64,000 nt of DNA from Piliocolobus tephrosceles (GCF_002776525.5 NC_045436.1:165616756-165680755); one strand, 5' to 3'; shown: positions 9,431 through 21,367, numbered from the stretch's first letter. The notes: a model not told the origin generated them from the sequence alone. Made by a program: numbers and translations.

Positions 9431-11734
9431 ATGCAGAAAGTAAAATTGCCAGAACTTGGTATAAATTTTATTGGGGGAGGGAGGGTGAGCAAGAGGGAGC
9501 AGTTATGGATGACTCAGTCTCCTGGCATGCGGAACTAAGATAGAACTGATAGAAGAATGGAAGGTCATGTGCCTAATTTGAGACTTTTTGCATTGGAGGT
9601 ACTCTAAAGGACACAATCTTTAAAAGTCTTTTCATTAATTGACCATCTTTGTAGCTTTCATGATCAAATTAAACTTTTAAATCCAGAATTTAATGATTTC
9701 TTTTACCAATTCCAAATGTTTCTACTCTTTTCCACTCCATAAATTTTTCCCTGTTCTATTTTCCTTTACTTAAGTCAAGCTAAGCTCATCACTCCTTGAA
9801 TTCCAGCTTGTCCCATCATCTTTTCCCCATTTATTTCTTTTCTTTCTGAAATTAGGTTAAAGTCATCCTCTTTCAAGTAATCTTTCATGAGTAGTACATC
9901 TGATTACAATAAAAGTATATTCCCATTTCCATCCCTGTGACCTGGTCCAGCATTTTCATGCTTATTTACATGCTAAATTGCTCTTACTAATATATGGCTT
10001 TATAAAATCATTATTTCCTTAGTTTACATGCATATTTTCCTTCTATCTATATTGCATACTCACTCAGATCAGGGATCATGTCTTATATTTATTTTTTATT
10101 TGTTCTTTGGTTCTTTAAATAATTTGCAGTATTACTGGAATAAAAAATACTTTATTGTCTGACCAAATTTTCCAAGCTGGGTGGGAGGTAGGAAAATGGC
10201 TGACTAAAGCATGATTTGTTTATTGTCTCAAAGCCACAGAAATATTTCATCACTCTCCTAATTCCACTTTTTCCTCTTCATATCCTTTTCAATGAATGGA
10301 ATTCATTCAGAAATGCCAAAGTGTGGAGTCAATGTGGAATAAGAGCATGAGCATGAGTGGTGGGTCCTGAAAGAAGCAGGTTTTATTTGTCCCTGTGTAA
10401 TCTTGGGCATGCCTTTTAACCTCTCTTAATCTTAATCTTTTCATTTTAAAAGTGAACATATTAATATCTATACACTCATTCAGTCTTATTTGTTTGTTCA
10501 GCTCCCAGCTTTGTATTTCTGTATATATCTAGTAACCCCCATAAATACATTCACAATCCAAATATGCTTCTCCAACTGAGCTTGATGTTGTTTTCTTCCT
10601 TATAGCAGTATTTACAGAAAGCAAAATTCTAAACAAAGACTAACTCACGGATTTGGGGGAATAACACTCAAACATGATAGCTATTTCAAAACCTTCTATA
10701 AAGGTCAAATGGACTTTCCATGTCAAAATATTCTAGAACTGGAAAGTGACAAATATATTAGAACACACACAGAGAAACCTGTTTTCACTTTGGAGTAAAT
10801 ATTTTTTCTCAAGAAAAGATTACTGCATTGAATGGTAGAAAACTGCCAAAATTTAGAGGAAGTTAAGCAATATCAGTATATAATTAAAAATGAATTAGTC
10901 ATAGCTGCAGTGAAGGGGATTTCCATAATGCATCTGAGAAGTTCAGAAAAACGAACATTAAATTGCCATTAAAAAACAAAAAATACTTGTACCACTTAAA
11001 ATAAGAGCTTAAAAATTCAAGGGGGTGTTGTTCACTTTTAAAAGTATGTTTTTCAATGGCAAATGAACCAATCTATAAATCAGGATATTCTGTACACAGT
11101 TTACAGAATCATCAGTGTTGGAAAGTCTAGAATATTTTAAAGTAAATATATCACTGAGTTTTTAAAGTCTTATTGACAAGGCAATAAAATGATCCAAACA
11201 AGAGCTCTGTAACCCTACAAGTAGCAATTTCCTCCATATTAATGTTGTTTTCCGAATGTACTTTATAGCCTTAAGGAAAAATTTAAAGGGTGAGAATTGG
11301 ATTTTAACTTGGAAAAACAGCTGAAACTTATCACTTGGTTGAAGTTTGTTGAAATCCAAGAGGTTTTAAGAATTCTTCTTGTAGACTTTTCTCTAATATT
11401 CAGTGAAGAAGTTTTGTACTTTTGTCTGGATAGGGAAGCTGATGGAAAGTTGGTAGGTATCCTAATTCCATAGTTATCAGGAATCCTCAGCTGCCAGGCT
11501 GCTCCTAAGCCACATCACTTCGGGTATGTTCTGGAAAGGTAAATCATTGCCCTTCTAGTGTTGCCTCAGCCCCTGAAGACAATGCCTAGTGCCTTTGACT
11601 GCCAGATTCTACTCATCCTCTCTTCATCTTTCCCTGAATCTTCCTGCTGCATTATTGCCTGAACTCCTTTTCACCCTTCAGAAACTCCACCCTGACTGCT
11701 GCTTAAGATACTGTGGAGTGACTGTCAGGAAAAC
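9431..11734. other. Mostly unique AT-rich DNA
   Basis: No gene seen. Up to about 9600 may still be proviral. Around 9740-10150 a run ending in AGATCAGGGATCATGTCTTA resembles an old L2 3' end, but weakly. One probable MIR lies at 10325-10475 and is listed separately. Confidence 0.5.
10325..10475 (-). repeat. Probable MIR SINE
   Basis: AATCTTGGGCATGCCTTTTA, CCTCTCTTAATC and TTCATTTTAAAAGTGAACAT follow the reverse-orientation MIR block order (GACCTTGGGCAAG, TAACCTCTCTG, TCATCTGTAAAATGGGGA). Divergence is high. Confidence 0.55.
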
Positions 11735-12290
11735 AGGGTTGAAGTTAGATTGTCTCAGTTTGAATCCTGATATATTAGGGTTCTCCAGAGAAAGCAGGTG
11801 GTATAGTGTTAAGGTCTGAGAGCCAGAGAGCAAATGGTGTAGATCTGAGAACCAGGAGAATCCAAGACAGAAGATTGACATCCCAGTTCAAGCTGTCAGG
11901 CAGAGAGCAAATCCACCTTTCTTACATCTTTTTGTTCTCTTCACACTCTCAATGGATTGTAAGATGCCCAACTACGTTGTGGGAGGGCCATCTGCTTTAC
12001 TCAGTCCGTCTATTCAAAGGCTAAACTCTTCTGGAAACACTGTCACGGACACACCCAGAGATAACGTTTAACCAGATTGCTGGACATCCTGTAGCCCAGT
12101 CAAATTGACACGTAAAATGAACAATCCCACCTGGCTCCACTGCCTTCTGATGCTGGAAACTTGGGAGAGTTATTCAATCAGATTGAACCTTAATTTACTC
12201 ATCTGTTAAAAATGCAGGTAATAATAAGAGGACCTAAATTACAAGGCTGTTGAGGAGTAAAGAAGATATGTGGTGTCCATGTTGTGAACT
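11735..12290 (-). repeat. MIR SINE split by an LTR insertion
   Basis: The MIR half TCTCAGTTTGAATCC ends at 11767 and resumes near 12128 with CACCTGGCTCCACTGCC, continuing through AACTTGGGAGAGTTATTCAA and TACTCATCTGTTAAAAATGC. The intervening 356 bases are an MLT2-type LTR. Confidence 0.75.
11768..12123 (-). mobile_element. Solo MLT2-type LTR (ERVL), reverse orientation
   Basis: It begins TGATATATTAGGGTTCTCCA and ends near CAAATTGACACGTAAAATGA then ACA, with TG...CA ends. Internal blocks GAGGGCCATCTGCTTTACTC and ACACACCCAGAGATAACGTT fit MLT2B-like LTRs. A 4-bp duplication (ATCC) lies at 11764-11767 and 12124-12127. Confidence 0.75.
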
Positions 12291-12652
12291 CAGTACACAT
12301 TATAGGACTCATGTCTCCTTATGTGGATTATTTGAGCAGTCTTTGTTCTCTTGACCTTGCTACTTACCTCCTCACCAAAATGCCTCCATATTGGATACCA
12401 TTTTATCTGGGTCCCTCACCTAATAAAATAATCAGATCTAGGATATTAATCTCAAATTTTCTTTAGCATTTTCACTTTAAAACCTTTTTGATTTTTTTTA
12501 ACCCACATATAACCTCTCTTAAGGAGCCTCCATGAACCAAATTTAGGAGCATTTCTGCCCTGATCTGGTTATCCTTTCATAAACTATTCCTAATACTGTG
12601 TGTTTCTCATGAAATGATAATAAATACTTGTCTTTCTCCCACATAAATAGTA

Positions 12653-13108
12653 CAGTGACCCCTCCTTATCCATGGCTTCACTTTCCATGGTTTTGGTTAC
12701 CCATGGCCAAGTATGGTCTGAAAATATTAAATAAAATATTCCAGAAATAAACAACTTATAAGTTTTAAATGCCACATCGCAATGCCCATGTCATTCATCC
12801 CACTTCATCTCAGCACATGGGCATTTTACTATCTCACATCCTCACACAAAGCAGGGTAATACAGTACAATAAGATATTTTTAGAAAAAGAGAGACTACAT
12901 TTATATAACTATTATTACAGTATATTGTTATCATTTTTCTATTTTATTATTAGTTACTGTTGGTAATCTTTTACTGTGGCAAATTTATAGATTAAACTTT
13001 ATCATTGGTATGTATGTTTGGGAATATTATATGATATGCAGGGTTTGGCACTATATGTGGTTTCAGGTATCCACTAAAGGTCTTGAAATGGATAAGGGGG
13101 CACTACTG
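12653..13108. mobile_element. Tigger/pogo-type DNA transposon, internally deleted
   Basis: Terminal inverted repeats are visible: CAGTGACCCCTCCTTATCC at the left and GGATAAGGGGGCACTACTG at the right. The TA target site is duplicated at 12651-12652 and 13109-13110. No transposase remains. It is homologous to the longer copy at 28186-28804. Confidence 0.85.
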
Positions 13109-13218
13109 TAATTCAAAGGCAGGGAGCTCATCCAGCTCTATCCTTAAAACAACCAATAATATGTGTTAACTAAGGAAATGAATACAATAATAGATGAATA
13201 GCTAAAAACATTGACATG

Positions 13219-13576
13219 TGTATTAGTCTGTTCTCACACTGCTAATAAGTACACACCCAACACTAGGTAATTTATAAAGGAAAGAAGTTTAATGAACTCA
13301 TACTTCAGCATTACTGGCGAGTCCTCACAATCATGGCAGAAGGTGAAGGAAGAGCAAAGGCATGTCTTACATGGCAGCAGGCAAGAGAGAGCTTGTGCAG
13401 GGAAACTCCTATTTATAAAACCACCAGTTCTCATGAGACATATTTACTACCACAAGAACAGTATAGGAGAAACTGCCCACATAATTTAATTATCTCCACC
13501 TGGCCCTGTCCTTGACATATGAGAATTATTATAATTCAAGGTGATATTTGGGTGGGAACACAGCCAAACCATATCA
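13219..13576 (-). repeat. THE1 3' LTR
   Basis: It begins TGTATTAGTCTGTTCTCACA and ends GCCAAACCATATCA on the plus strand, the reverse complement of the usual THE1 LTR. It includes the TTTATAAA promoter region near 13411-13418. Confidence 0.92.
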
Positions 13577-15170
13577 TTCCACTCCTACTCCCTCCCAAAT
13601 CTCATATCCTCACATTTCAAAACCAAGCATGTCTTTCCAACAGTCCTCCAAAATTTTAACTCATTTAAGCATTAACTCAAAAGTCCACAGTTTAAAGTCT
13701 TATCTGAGACAAGGTAATTCCCTTCTGCCTATGAGCCTGAAAAATCAAAAGCAAGTTAGTTACTTCCTAGATACAATGGGGGTACAGGCATTGGGTAAAT
13801 ATACTCATTCCAAATTGGATAAATTGGCCAAAACAAAGGGGCTTCAGGCCCTCTGCAAGTCTGAAATGCAGCAGGGCAGTCAAATCTTAAAGCTCCAAAA
13901 TGATCTCCTTTGACTCCATGTCTCACATTCAGGTCACACTGATGCAAGAGGTGGGCTCCTACAGCCTTGGGCAGCTCTGCCTCTGTGGCTTTGCAAGGTA
14001 CAGCCCTTTTCCCCATTACTTTCATTAGCTGGTGTTGAGTGTATTCAGCTTTTCCAGGTACATGGTGCAAGCTGTCAGTGGATCTACCATTCTAGGGTTT
14101 GGAGGATGGTAGGTCTCTTTTCACAGCTCCACTAGACAGTGCACCAGTGGGGATTCTGTATGCCCACTAAACCCCACATTTCTCTTCTGCACTGCCCTAG
14201 CAGAGATTCTCCATGAGGGCCTTGCCCCTGCAGCAAACTTCTGCCTGGACATCCAGGCATTTCTATACATCCTCTGACATCTAGGTTTCTGAACCTCAAT
14301 TCTTGACTTCTGTGTACCCACAGACCCAACACCACATGTAAGCTGCCAAGGCTTGGGGCTTACACCCTCTGAAGCCATGGCCCAAACATTACCTTGGCCC
14401 CTTTTAGCTATGGCTCAAGCAGCTGGGATGCAAGGCACCCAGTCCATAGGCTGCACAGAGCAGGTGATCCCTGGGCCCAGCACATGAAACCATTTTTTCC
14501 TCCTAGGCCTCCAGGCTTGTTTCCTCCTAGGCCTCCAGGAAGGGCTGCTGTGAGGGTGTCTGACATGCCCTGTAGACATTTTCCCCATTGCCTTGGCAAT
14601 CAACATTTGACTCCTCATTACTTATGCAGATTTCTGCAACATGCTTGAATTTCTACTCAGAGAATGGGATGTTCTTTTCTGTCTCATTATCAGGCTGCAA
14701 ATTTTCTGAACTTTTATGCTCTGTCACCTCTTGAATGATTTTCTGCTTAAAAATTTTTTTCTGCCAGATACCCTAAATAATTTATCTCAAGTTCAAAGTT
14801 CCACAGAGCTCTAGGGCAGGGGCAAAATGACACCAGTCTCTTTGCATAGCAAGAGTGACCATTACTCTAGTGCCCAAGAAGTTTCTTATCTCCATTTGAG
14901 ACCACTACAGCCTGTACTTTATTGTCCATATCACTATCAGCATTTTGGTCAAAGCCATTCAACAAGTCTCTAGGAAGTTCCAAACTTTCCCACATCTTCC
15001 TGTCTTCTGAGCCCTCTAAGTCTTTAGGGAGTTGTAAACTTTCCCACATTTTCCTGTCTTCTTCTGAGCCCTCCAAACTGTTCCAGCCTCTGCTTATTAC
15101 CCAGTTCCAAATTTGCTTCCCCATTCTCAGGTGTCTTTACAGTAGTGATCCACTTCTGGTACCAGTTTAC
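13577..15170 (-). pseudogene. THE1 internal region
   Basis: 1.6 kb between the LTRs. Next to the right LTR lies GGTACCAGAAGTGGATCA (minus strand), the usual start of THE1 internal sequence. Open frames here (13548-13913, 13756-14070, 14121-14378 and 14394-14648) are short, on both strands, and show no conserved domain I can name. A ~50-base segment is tandemly repeated near 14965-15080 (CCAAACTTTCCCACATCTTC / GTAAACTTTCCCACATTTTC). Confidence 0.85.
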
Positions 15171-15532
15171 TGTATTAGTCTGTTCTCAGGCTGCTAATAA
15201 AGACATACCCTAGACTAGGTATTTTATAAAGGAAAGATGTTTGTTTAATGGACTCACAGTTCAGCATGGCTAGGGAGGCCTCACCATTGTGGTGGAAGGT
15301 GGAGGAAGAGAAAAGGCATGTCTTATATGGCAGTAGGCAAGAGAGAGCTTGTGCAGGGGAACTCCCATTTATAAAACCATAAGATCTCAAGAGACGTATT
15401 CACTACCACGAGAAAAGTATGGGGGAAACTGCCCCCACAACTCAATGATCTCTACCTGGCCCTGCGCTTGACATGTGTGGATTATTATAATTTAAGGTGA
15501 GATTTGCATGGGGACACAGCCAAATCACAACA
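15171..15532 (-). repeat. THE1 5' LTR
   Basis: It begins TGTATTAGTCTGTTCTCAGG and ends CAAATCACAACA. It aligns throughout with the left LTR, with several substitutions and small indels that give a clock for the insertion. Confidence 0.92.
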
Positions 15533-15537
15533 ACATG

Positions 15538-16321
15538 ATTTTACATTTTAGTGAAGTCATATCAAAGTGTTAACTCAAACATATTAGAATTATTATGTTT
15601 ATTTCAGGGTCAGTTGAAGTAATATTTTTGATTAGGGACATGGTTCTAAGAATCCAGTAAATTACACAAAATTCTTTCTGTTTGTAGGGTATTCCATGGC
15701 TAAAAAATCTTTCATAAGATGTAGTAATTGTGGGTAGGTTTTGGGCATTAGGGATTCTATGAAAGAACCAAAGTTAGCACGTCTCTTCCTTACCTTCAAG
15801 AAATGGGACAAAAGAGCCAGGCAGCTGTAGCCTATAGTATTTATTACAGAAAAATCTGATTTTAGAGACTCTGTTTAGTATTTGTGGGCCAGTGGACTTC
15901 CTCATACTGAATTCCAGAAGAGAACAGACCATACACCTTGCTGCAGATGTCATTTTATATTTTAAGACTGTAAAACTGTCTTCATTATTTGCTGTCTTAA
16001 TTACCATGTATCTGAAACTCAGTAGTGTCTCACAAAAGTAAATGTTTAGTGACTGGATCAAGGATGAATTAATTTAGTTATTATCCCAGCTATGGAGAGA
16101 TTATGTCACAGTTATGAGGAGTACACTATTTGAAGGAGAGAAGACAAAAGCAAGAACAGCAGACGGCTGCAGAAATAATTCACACAGAGATAACCCCTCC
16201 TCTTCCTCTTCCATCCTTAATGGGAAACACTAAAGTGTTTTCTTTTTTTTTTTTTTTTACATACTTATAGATAATCAAGTAGAGAGGGAGAAGTTAAACA
16301 TACAAGAATTAGAGGGATAAT
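15538..16321. other. Nothing recognised
   Basis: AT-rich DNA with a T18 run near 16241. No gene or repeat is recognised. The frame at 15774-16061 has no recognisable motif. Confidence 0.55.
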
Positions 16322-17019
16322 TGATATTGTTTGGATTGTGCCCCACCAAAATTTCACGTTGAATTACAATCCCCAATGTTGGGGTTGGGACTTGGTGGGA
16401 GGTGATTTGATCATGGGGGTGGTTTCTCACAAATAGTTTAGTGCTATCCTATTGGTACTGTTCTTATAATAGGGAGTGAGTTCTTACAGCTGTAACCCCA
16501 GCACTTTGGGAGGCCAAGGCGAGTAGATCACCTGAGGTCAGGAGTTTGAGACTAGCCTTACCAACATGGTGAAATCCCATCTCTAGTAAAAATACAAAAT
16601 TATCTGGTGTGGTGGTGCATGCCTGCAATCCCAGCTATTTGGGAGACTGAGGCAGGAGAGTCACTTGAATCTAGGAGGCAGAGGTTGCAGTGAGCCGAGA
16701 TTGTGCCACTGCACTCCAGCCTGGGAAACAAGAGCAAAACTCCATCTCAAAAAAAAAAAAAAAAAAATGTGTGAAACACCTCCCCTTCTCCTCATGCCCT
16801 TATTTCTACTCCTGCCATGTAAGATGTACTGGCTTCTCCTCTGTCCTCTGCCTTCTACCATAATTGTAAGCTTGTTGAGGCCGCCCCAGAAGCAGAGCAG
16901 GTGCCAGCACCATCCCTCCTGTATAGCCTATGGAATCATGAGCCAATTAAACCTCTTTTCTTCATAAATTACCAAGTCTCAGGTATTTCTTTACAGCAGT
17001 GCAAGAACAAACTAATACA
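16322..17019 (+). mobile_element. Solo MaLR LTR (MST/MLT1-type) carrying an Alu
   Basis: It opens TGATATTGTTTGGATTGTGC and closes GAACAAACTAATACA. The near-identical 5-bp flanks are ATAAT (16317-16321) and ATAAC (17020-17024). The Alu at 16487-16767 interrupts it; LTR sequence resumes at CACCTCCCCTTCTCCTCATG. Confidence 0.88.
16487..16767 (+). mobile_element. Alu (S-like), sense, slightly 5'-truncated
   Basis: It starts at GCTGTAACCCCAGCACTTTG, about 20 bases into a normal Alu, and ends in about 19 A. AGGTTGCAGTGAGCCGAGAT and GGTCAGGAGTTTGAGACTAG suggest an S subfamily. Confidence 0.92.
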
Positions 17020-17036
17020 ATAACCAAGGAGATAAA

Positions 17037-17112
17037 ACCACCACACCAGCTAATTTTGTATTTTTGCTAGAGAAGGGGTTTCACCATGTTGGTCAGGCTA
17101 GTCTCAAACTCA
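17037..17112 (-). mobile_element. Short Alu fragment, antisense
   Basis: Only ~75 bases of one arm remain (CCACCACACCAGCTAATTTT to CAGGCTAGTCTCAAACTC). Both ends are missing. Confidence 0.8.
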
Positions 17113-17989
17113 GAAAAGTCGATGGAAACCTCAGCAACCTAAGGATTGATCTTTGAAAGATGGAGGAGCATTTCCTTTATTGAAGTAGGAGGGAGAAGGG
17201 GAGCTGGTGATGGAGGACTTGAGAAAGATTCAGATGATAGTTGGAAGGATTTCCTTTCTGAGGGCTTCTCTTTTCATCATAAAATGTGAGAAGAGGTTTT
17301 CTGCTGGGAACTGGGAGGGGAGAAGAGGGTTCTGTGAGGAGCTCAGTTGGGAGATTTTAAGGGAAGAAGAATATATGAGATATTATGAGCTCTAGGAGAA
17401 AAGGAGAGTCTTAGAAGACTGGAATAAGCTTTACAGCAGATTCGAAGAACCCATTAAGCATTGGGAGCATGAATTTAACCTCTTTGGCTTGTAATAAGTT
17501 AGCATCATATACAAAAGCATTTCCATGGCTACAGATGCAGGTAAGGGAGCGGACATTTTGCCCCAGATTTCAGTAATTCACTAGCAACTGCTGCAGGCAT
17601 TTTACAATATTCCAGGAAATCTGTACCTGCAGGATAATACAACAGGGGCAGTTAAGGAAATATTCACTGACTTTTATCTTTTTTGGCCCTAGCCTAGTTT
17701 AGGATTACATGAGCTTTCACGCATAATATTACATAAGTACCCAGGTTTCAAGGTAAAATGTTTCCAATCCAACTTAAAATAATTCAGTGATTTTTCCACA
17801 GCATTCAAAGATAAAAATCCCTGCCACTCTCTCAAGGCCCTGGATATCTGGCTCTTCCTCACTCTCTAGGCTGCAACTGATACTACCTACCCATCACTTT
17901 ACCACAGTGGCTTTTGTTAAGAATCTTGAACAAAGTGTGATCTTTCTAGTGTCAGGGCCTGTCCCCAATTATATTACTTGGAGCTCACC
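17113..17989. other. Nothing recognised
   Basis: No gene or family is recognised; short open frames only. Confidence 0.5.
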
Positions 17990-18352
17990 AGAGAAGAATT
18001 GGCTTATGTAGTTAGTTATGAGGACTGGCAAGTCCAAAATCTGCAGGGTAGGCCACAGGCTGAAGACCCAAGGGAAAGTTGGTGTTGCATTTTCATGTTC
18101 AAGGCAATCTTCAGGTGGAATTCCTTCTTTTTTGTCGGTGGGGTGTAGGGAGGCATTAGTATTTTCTCTCAAGGCCTTCAACTGATTAGATGAGGCCCAC
18201 CCATGCTACAGAAATTAATCTGCTTTAACCAATGTCTACTAATTTAAATGTTAATTTCTTTAAAAAATACTTAACATCAACATCCAGACTGGTGTTTGAC
18301 CAAAATCTGGGTACCACAGCCTATCCAAGTTAACACAAAATTAACCCTCATG
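17990..18352 (-). mobile_element. MLT2A-like LTR, reverse orientation
   Basis: GGCAAGTCCAAAATCTGCAG, TTCAACTGATTAGATGAGGC and GACTGGTGTTTGACCAAAAT fit the MLT2A LTR in order. It ends near TAACACAAAATTAACCCTCA. The left end is degraded. Confidence 0.8.
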
Positions 18353-18419
18353 TTCATGCAATCATTTACCCTTGATGCCCTCTCTCTTCCTTGTCTCTTG
18401 GCTACATTGTCATTTCAGG

Positions 18420-18655
18420 GCACTTTCTTGATCATCTCTCCTCAAAAGTAGGTCAGATGCCCCTTCTATGTGTTCCAAGAGGACACTATATTTCCTTAAC
18501 TCAGTCGTGATTTAATTCATAATCATGTACTGGATTTATGTTTAACTCTGTCTTATCATGGAGATAGGGGTCATGTTTGGTTATTTATCACTGTCCTTAC
18601 TGACCCAATAACAAACGAGATGCTCGTTCGGAACCAATGAATTAGTAAACACTCT
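18420..18655 (+). repeat. Possible L2 LINE 3' fragment
   Basis: The order of blocks (TTGATCATCTCTCC, TCATGGAGATAGGGGTCATG, ATGAATTAGTAAAC) resembles an L2 3' end. Weak. Confidence 0.4.
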
Positions 18656-18764
18656 TTATGAATACAAGAAACCTCCATATGTCAACTGAACAGTATTTAT
18701 AATGTATTTATAACCATCACTCTATTTTAAATATTTCACCAATAATAACACTAAATAATAGATC

Positions 18765-18845
18765 AGTAACATTTGTTGTGTGCTTTCAATATGACAGGCA
18801 TGCTTCTAGGCACTCAATAACTTATTGTGTCAAAACTCCTTTTTC
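18765..18845 (+). repeat. Partial MIR SINE
   Basis: ACATTTGTTGTGTGCTTTCA, ATGACAGGCATGCTTCTAGG and CACTCAATAACTTATTGTGT match the first half of MIR. Confidence 0.55.
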
Positions 18846-19563
18846 CACCATTTCAGATTTTGCATTATTTTACACTACTTTAGATTCTCTCAGCCTCCCT
18901 GTGTCTGAGGCTGCTCCGGGCCACACCTTTCACCTTAATTCTGATCCCCACCAAACCAAATTTGCTGGAGTACAAGTCAATTGTACCTTGCCTCTTGCCT
19001 TGGTGTTATATCTCTCCCCCTCCAGCACCATGTTTTATTTTCTTACCGTGGCTGAAAAGACATATATAATCATCTCAGGACCCATGAGGCTCCCCTAGTT
19101 GCCTAACCTGAAACTATGGGGGAGATATAATGCTGAGAATCAAAGATCCTCAGTGGAAGAAGATAGAAGATAAAGTCTTTTCAACCCCACTGTCCCCACC
19201 ACTATCCACAGATTGCCTTGAGACATAATATTACACAGGGCCCCTTGGGAGTTTGTTCCATGAAATTGAGCAATCAATCACCACAATACCTAGGAGTGAC
19301 AAGTTGGCAGGAGCACATGTCCTCCCATTTCCTCTCCCTCCTTCCCTGTTTTGCTTACCTTTTCCATCATTTCTTCTTTCTTGGCTTTTAACTCTTCAAT
19401 ATAGTCTTAGCCCGTAAGCTTTTGTCAAAGTCTGTTTTCTAGAGCATCTGGGCTTATACATTCATTTAATCTCACAACAAGAGGATAAGATCCAGTTTGT
19501 TTCTAAAATGCTCATCTTGGCTGCAGCATGCTAACAGCTAAAAGCAGAAGTGGGGAACCTACT
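18846..19563. other. Nothing recognised
   Basis: No gene is seen. The 106-residue frame at 18778-19098 starts in the MIR fragment and has no motif. Confidence 0.5.
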
Positions 19564-19901
19564 CTATTAGTCAGGGTTCTCTAGAGGGACAGAACTAATG
19601 GGATGCATATAAAGGGGAGTTTATTAAGTAGTATTAACTCACACCAGCACAAAGTCCCACAATAGGCCATCTGCAAACTGAGGAACAGGGAATGCAGTCA
19701 GAATCCCAGAGCTGAAGAACTTGGAGTCTGATGTTTGAGGGCAGGAAGCATCCAGCACAAGAGAAAGATACAAGCTGGGAGGCTAAGTCAGTCTAGCCTT
19801 TTCATGTTTTTCTGCCTGCTTTATACTCTAGCTCTACTGGCAGCTGATTAGATGGTGCACACCGAGATTAAGGGTGGATCTGCCTTTCCTAGCCCACTGA
19901 C

Positions 19902-19905
<4 letters not shown>

Positions 19906-19943
<38 letters not shown>

Positions 19944-20040
19944 NNNNNNNNNNATGGTCTCGATCTCCTGACCTCGTGATCCGCCCGTCTCGGCCTCCCA
20001 AAGTGCTGGGATTACAGGCTTGAGCCACCGCGCCCGGCCG
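19906..20040 (-). mobile_element. AluYRa-like, antisense, interrupted by an assembly gap
   Basis: A run of 38 T leads into ten N (19944-19953) and then only the 5' third of an Alu (GGTCTCGATCTCCTGACCTC to GGCTTGAGCCACCGCGCCCG). About 200 bases of the normal element are absent, so the gap probably hides them. Confidence 0.9.
19944..19953. other. Assembly gap (10 N)
   Basis: Ten consecutive N directly after a T run. The size looks like a placeholder, not a measured length. Confidence 0.99.
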
Positions 20041-20651
20041 CAAGATGAATCAAATGTTAATTTCTTTTGACAACACCCTCATAGACACACCCAGGATGAG
20101 TACTTTGTACCTACTTAGGAATTAATGCAGTGGTCCCCATGAAAGATGAAGGTGGATTGGACAGTAATGCCAGCTATAGATGTGGAAATAAGTGATCAAG
20201 TTTGAGATCTGGCTTTCTCTTCCCTCCAATCTTGTCATTGTTTACACACTTGTCCATTCAACTATGAATGCTTTGTCTGTAGGAGTTGCTAGCATGCTGC
20301 AGAAAAGTAGTATATTTTCTGTTGCATAAATGAGGCAGAATAACAATTCAAGACATTTAAAAAACCATACCAATAGGTTGCTCATAACATTTCATGGTCT
20401 AACCCTAGGAAGGGTTGTACATGTTTATGACTATATTTTGAAAGTAAAAGGGGGTGCTATTCATTGATATGCCAGGACAACAACAGAAATAAATCAGGAC
20501 AGTCCCAGGAAAACCCGGATGTATGTCGACACTGAGTATACAGCCACTGCATATGGCTTCCTAGCAACTTAAAAATGACAGCAGTCCAATAAATCTTTCC
20601 ACTTACCAGGAATACCTCTATCAGAATCTTTATTTGGCAAGAGTTTATTAG

Positions 20652-21062
20652 TGTATTAGTTGGGGTTCTCTGGAGAAATGGAACCAACAGCAGGTACATA
20701 TGAAGAGATTTATTATGAGAAATTTTCTCAATTATGGAGGATGAGAAGTCCCACAATTTGCCGTCTTCCAACTGTAAAACCGGTGTAGCTGGTGGGATAA
20801 TTCCCATTCATGTCCCAAAGTCTGTGAATCAGGAGAATCAATGGTGTCAATCCCATTCCAAGGGCAGGAAAAGACCTATGTCCAGCTCAGGTAGACAGGC
20901 AGAAAGCAAAAGGAGTGAATTTCTTTTTCCTTGCCTTTTGTTTTATTCAGGCTCCCACAGGATTAAATGATGGCCACCTGCATTGAGTAGGGTAATCTAC
21001 AGAGTCTACTGACTCAAATGGTAATCTCGTCACCAACCACCCTCACAGACACATTAAAAAAT
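20652..21062 (-). mobile_element. MLT2B-like LTR, reverse orientation
   Basis: It starts TGTATTAGTTGGGGTTCTCT and contains GAGAAGTCCCACAATTTGCC, GAGTAGGGTAATCTACAGAG and CCACCCTCACAGACACA, in MLT2 order. The right end is degraded. Confidence 0.8.
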
Positions 21063-21367
21063 GATCATCTGAGCTTCCTTGTCTCAGTAAAACTAACACA
21101 GATAATGAATCATCACAATTATCTATTTATTTTTATCACTGAATACAAAATAAGATTTCTATTAAAATATTTATTATTCATTGGGAGAAAAATACGGACA
21201 TAATTAGAAGAGAAACATTTTGTTAAACTTCCCTTGATAGACTCTGGAACTAGTGGCAAGTTTTTAAGGACTCTGGATTTAGGCAGAGCCTGACTTTTAA
21301 ATCTCTTTCTACATTTACTCTTTGCTTAACCATGTCCAAATTCTATGTCATGAAAACTGCTCTAATA
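21063..21367. other. Nothing recognised
   Basis: AT-rich, no gene. Confidence 0.5.

Larger units (their letters stand above)
13219..15532 (-). mobile_element. Complete THE1 (MaLR) element
   Basis: Two LTRs of about 360 bases in the same reverse orientation bracket 1.6 kb of internal sequence. The 5-bp target duplication ACATG is perfect (13214-13218 and 15533-15537). THE1 elements are non-autonomous relatives of ERVL and encode only a decayed gag-like product. Confidence 0.95.
19564..20115 (-). mobile_element. MLT2-like LTR, reverse orientation, split by an Alu
   Basis: CTATTAGTCAGGGTTCTCTA at the left, TTTATTAAGTAGTATTAACTC, GGCAGCTGATTAGATGGTGC and, after the Alu, CACCCTCATAGACACACCCA belong to one LTR-like repeat family. 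I assign it to MLT2-like by its shared terminal sequence; the subfamily is uncertain. Confidence 0.7.

Noticed and set aside
13548..13913. 121-residue frame in the THE1 internal region
   Set aside because: Wrong strand for the element, no motif, and it starts inside the LTR edge.
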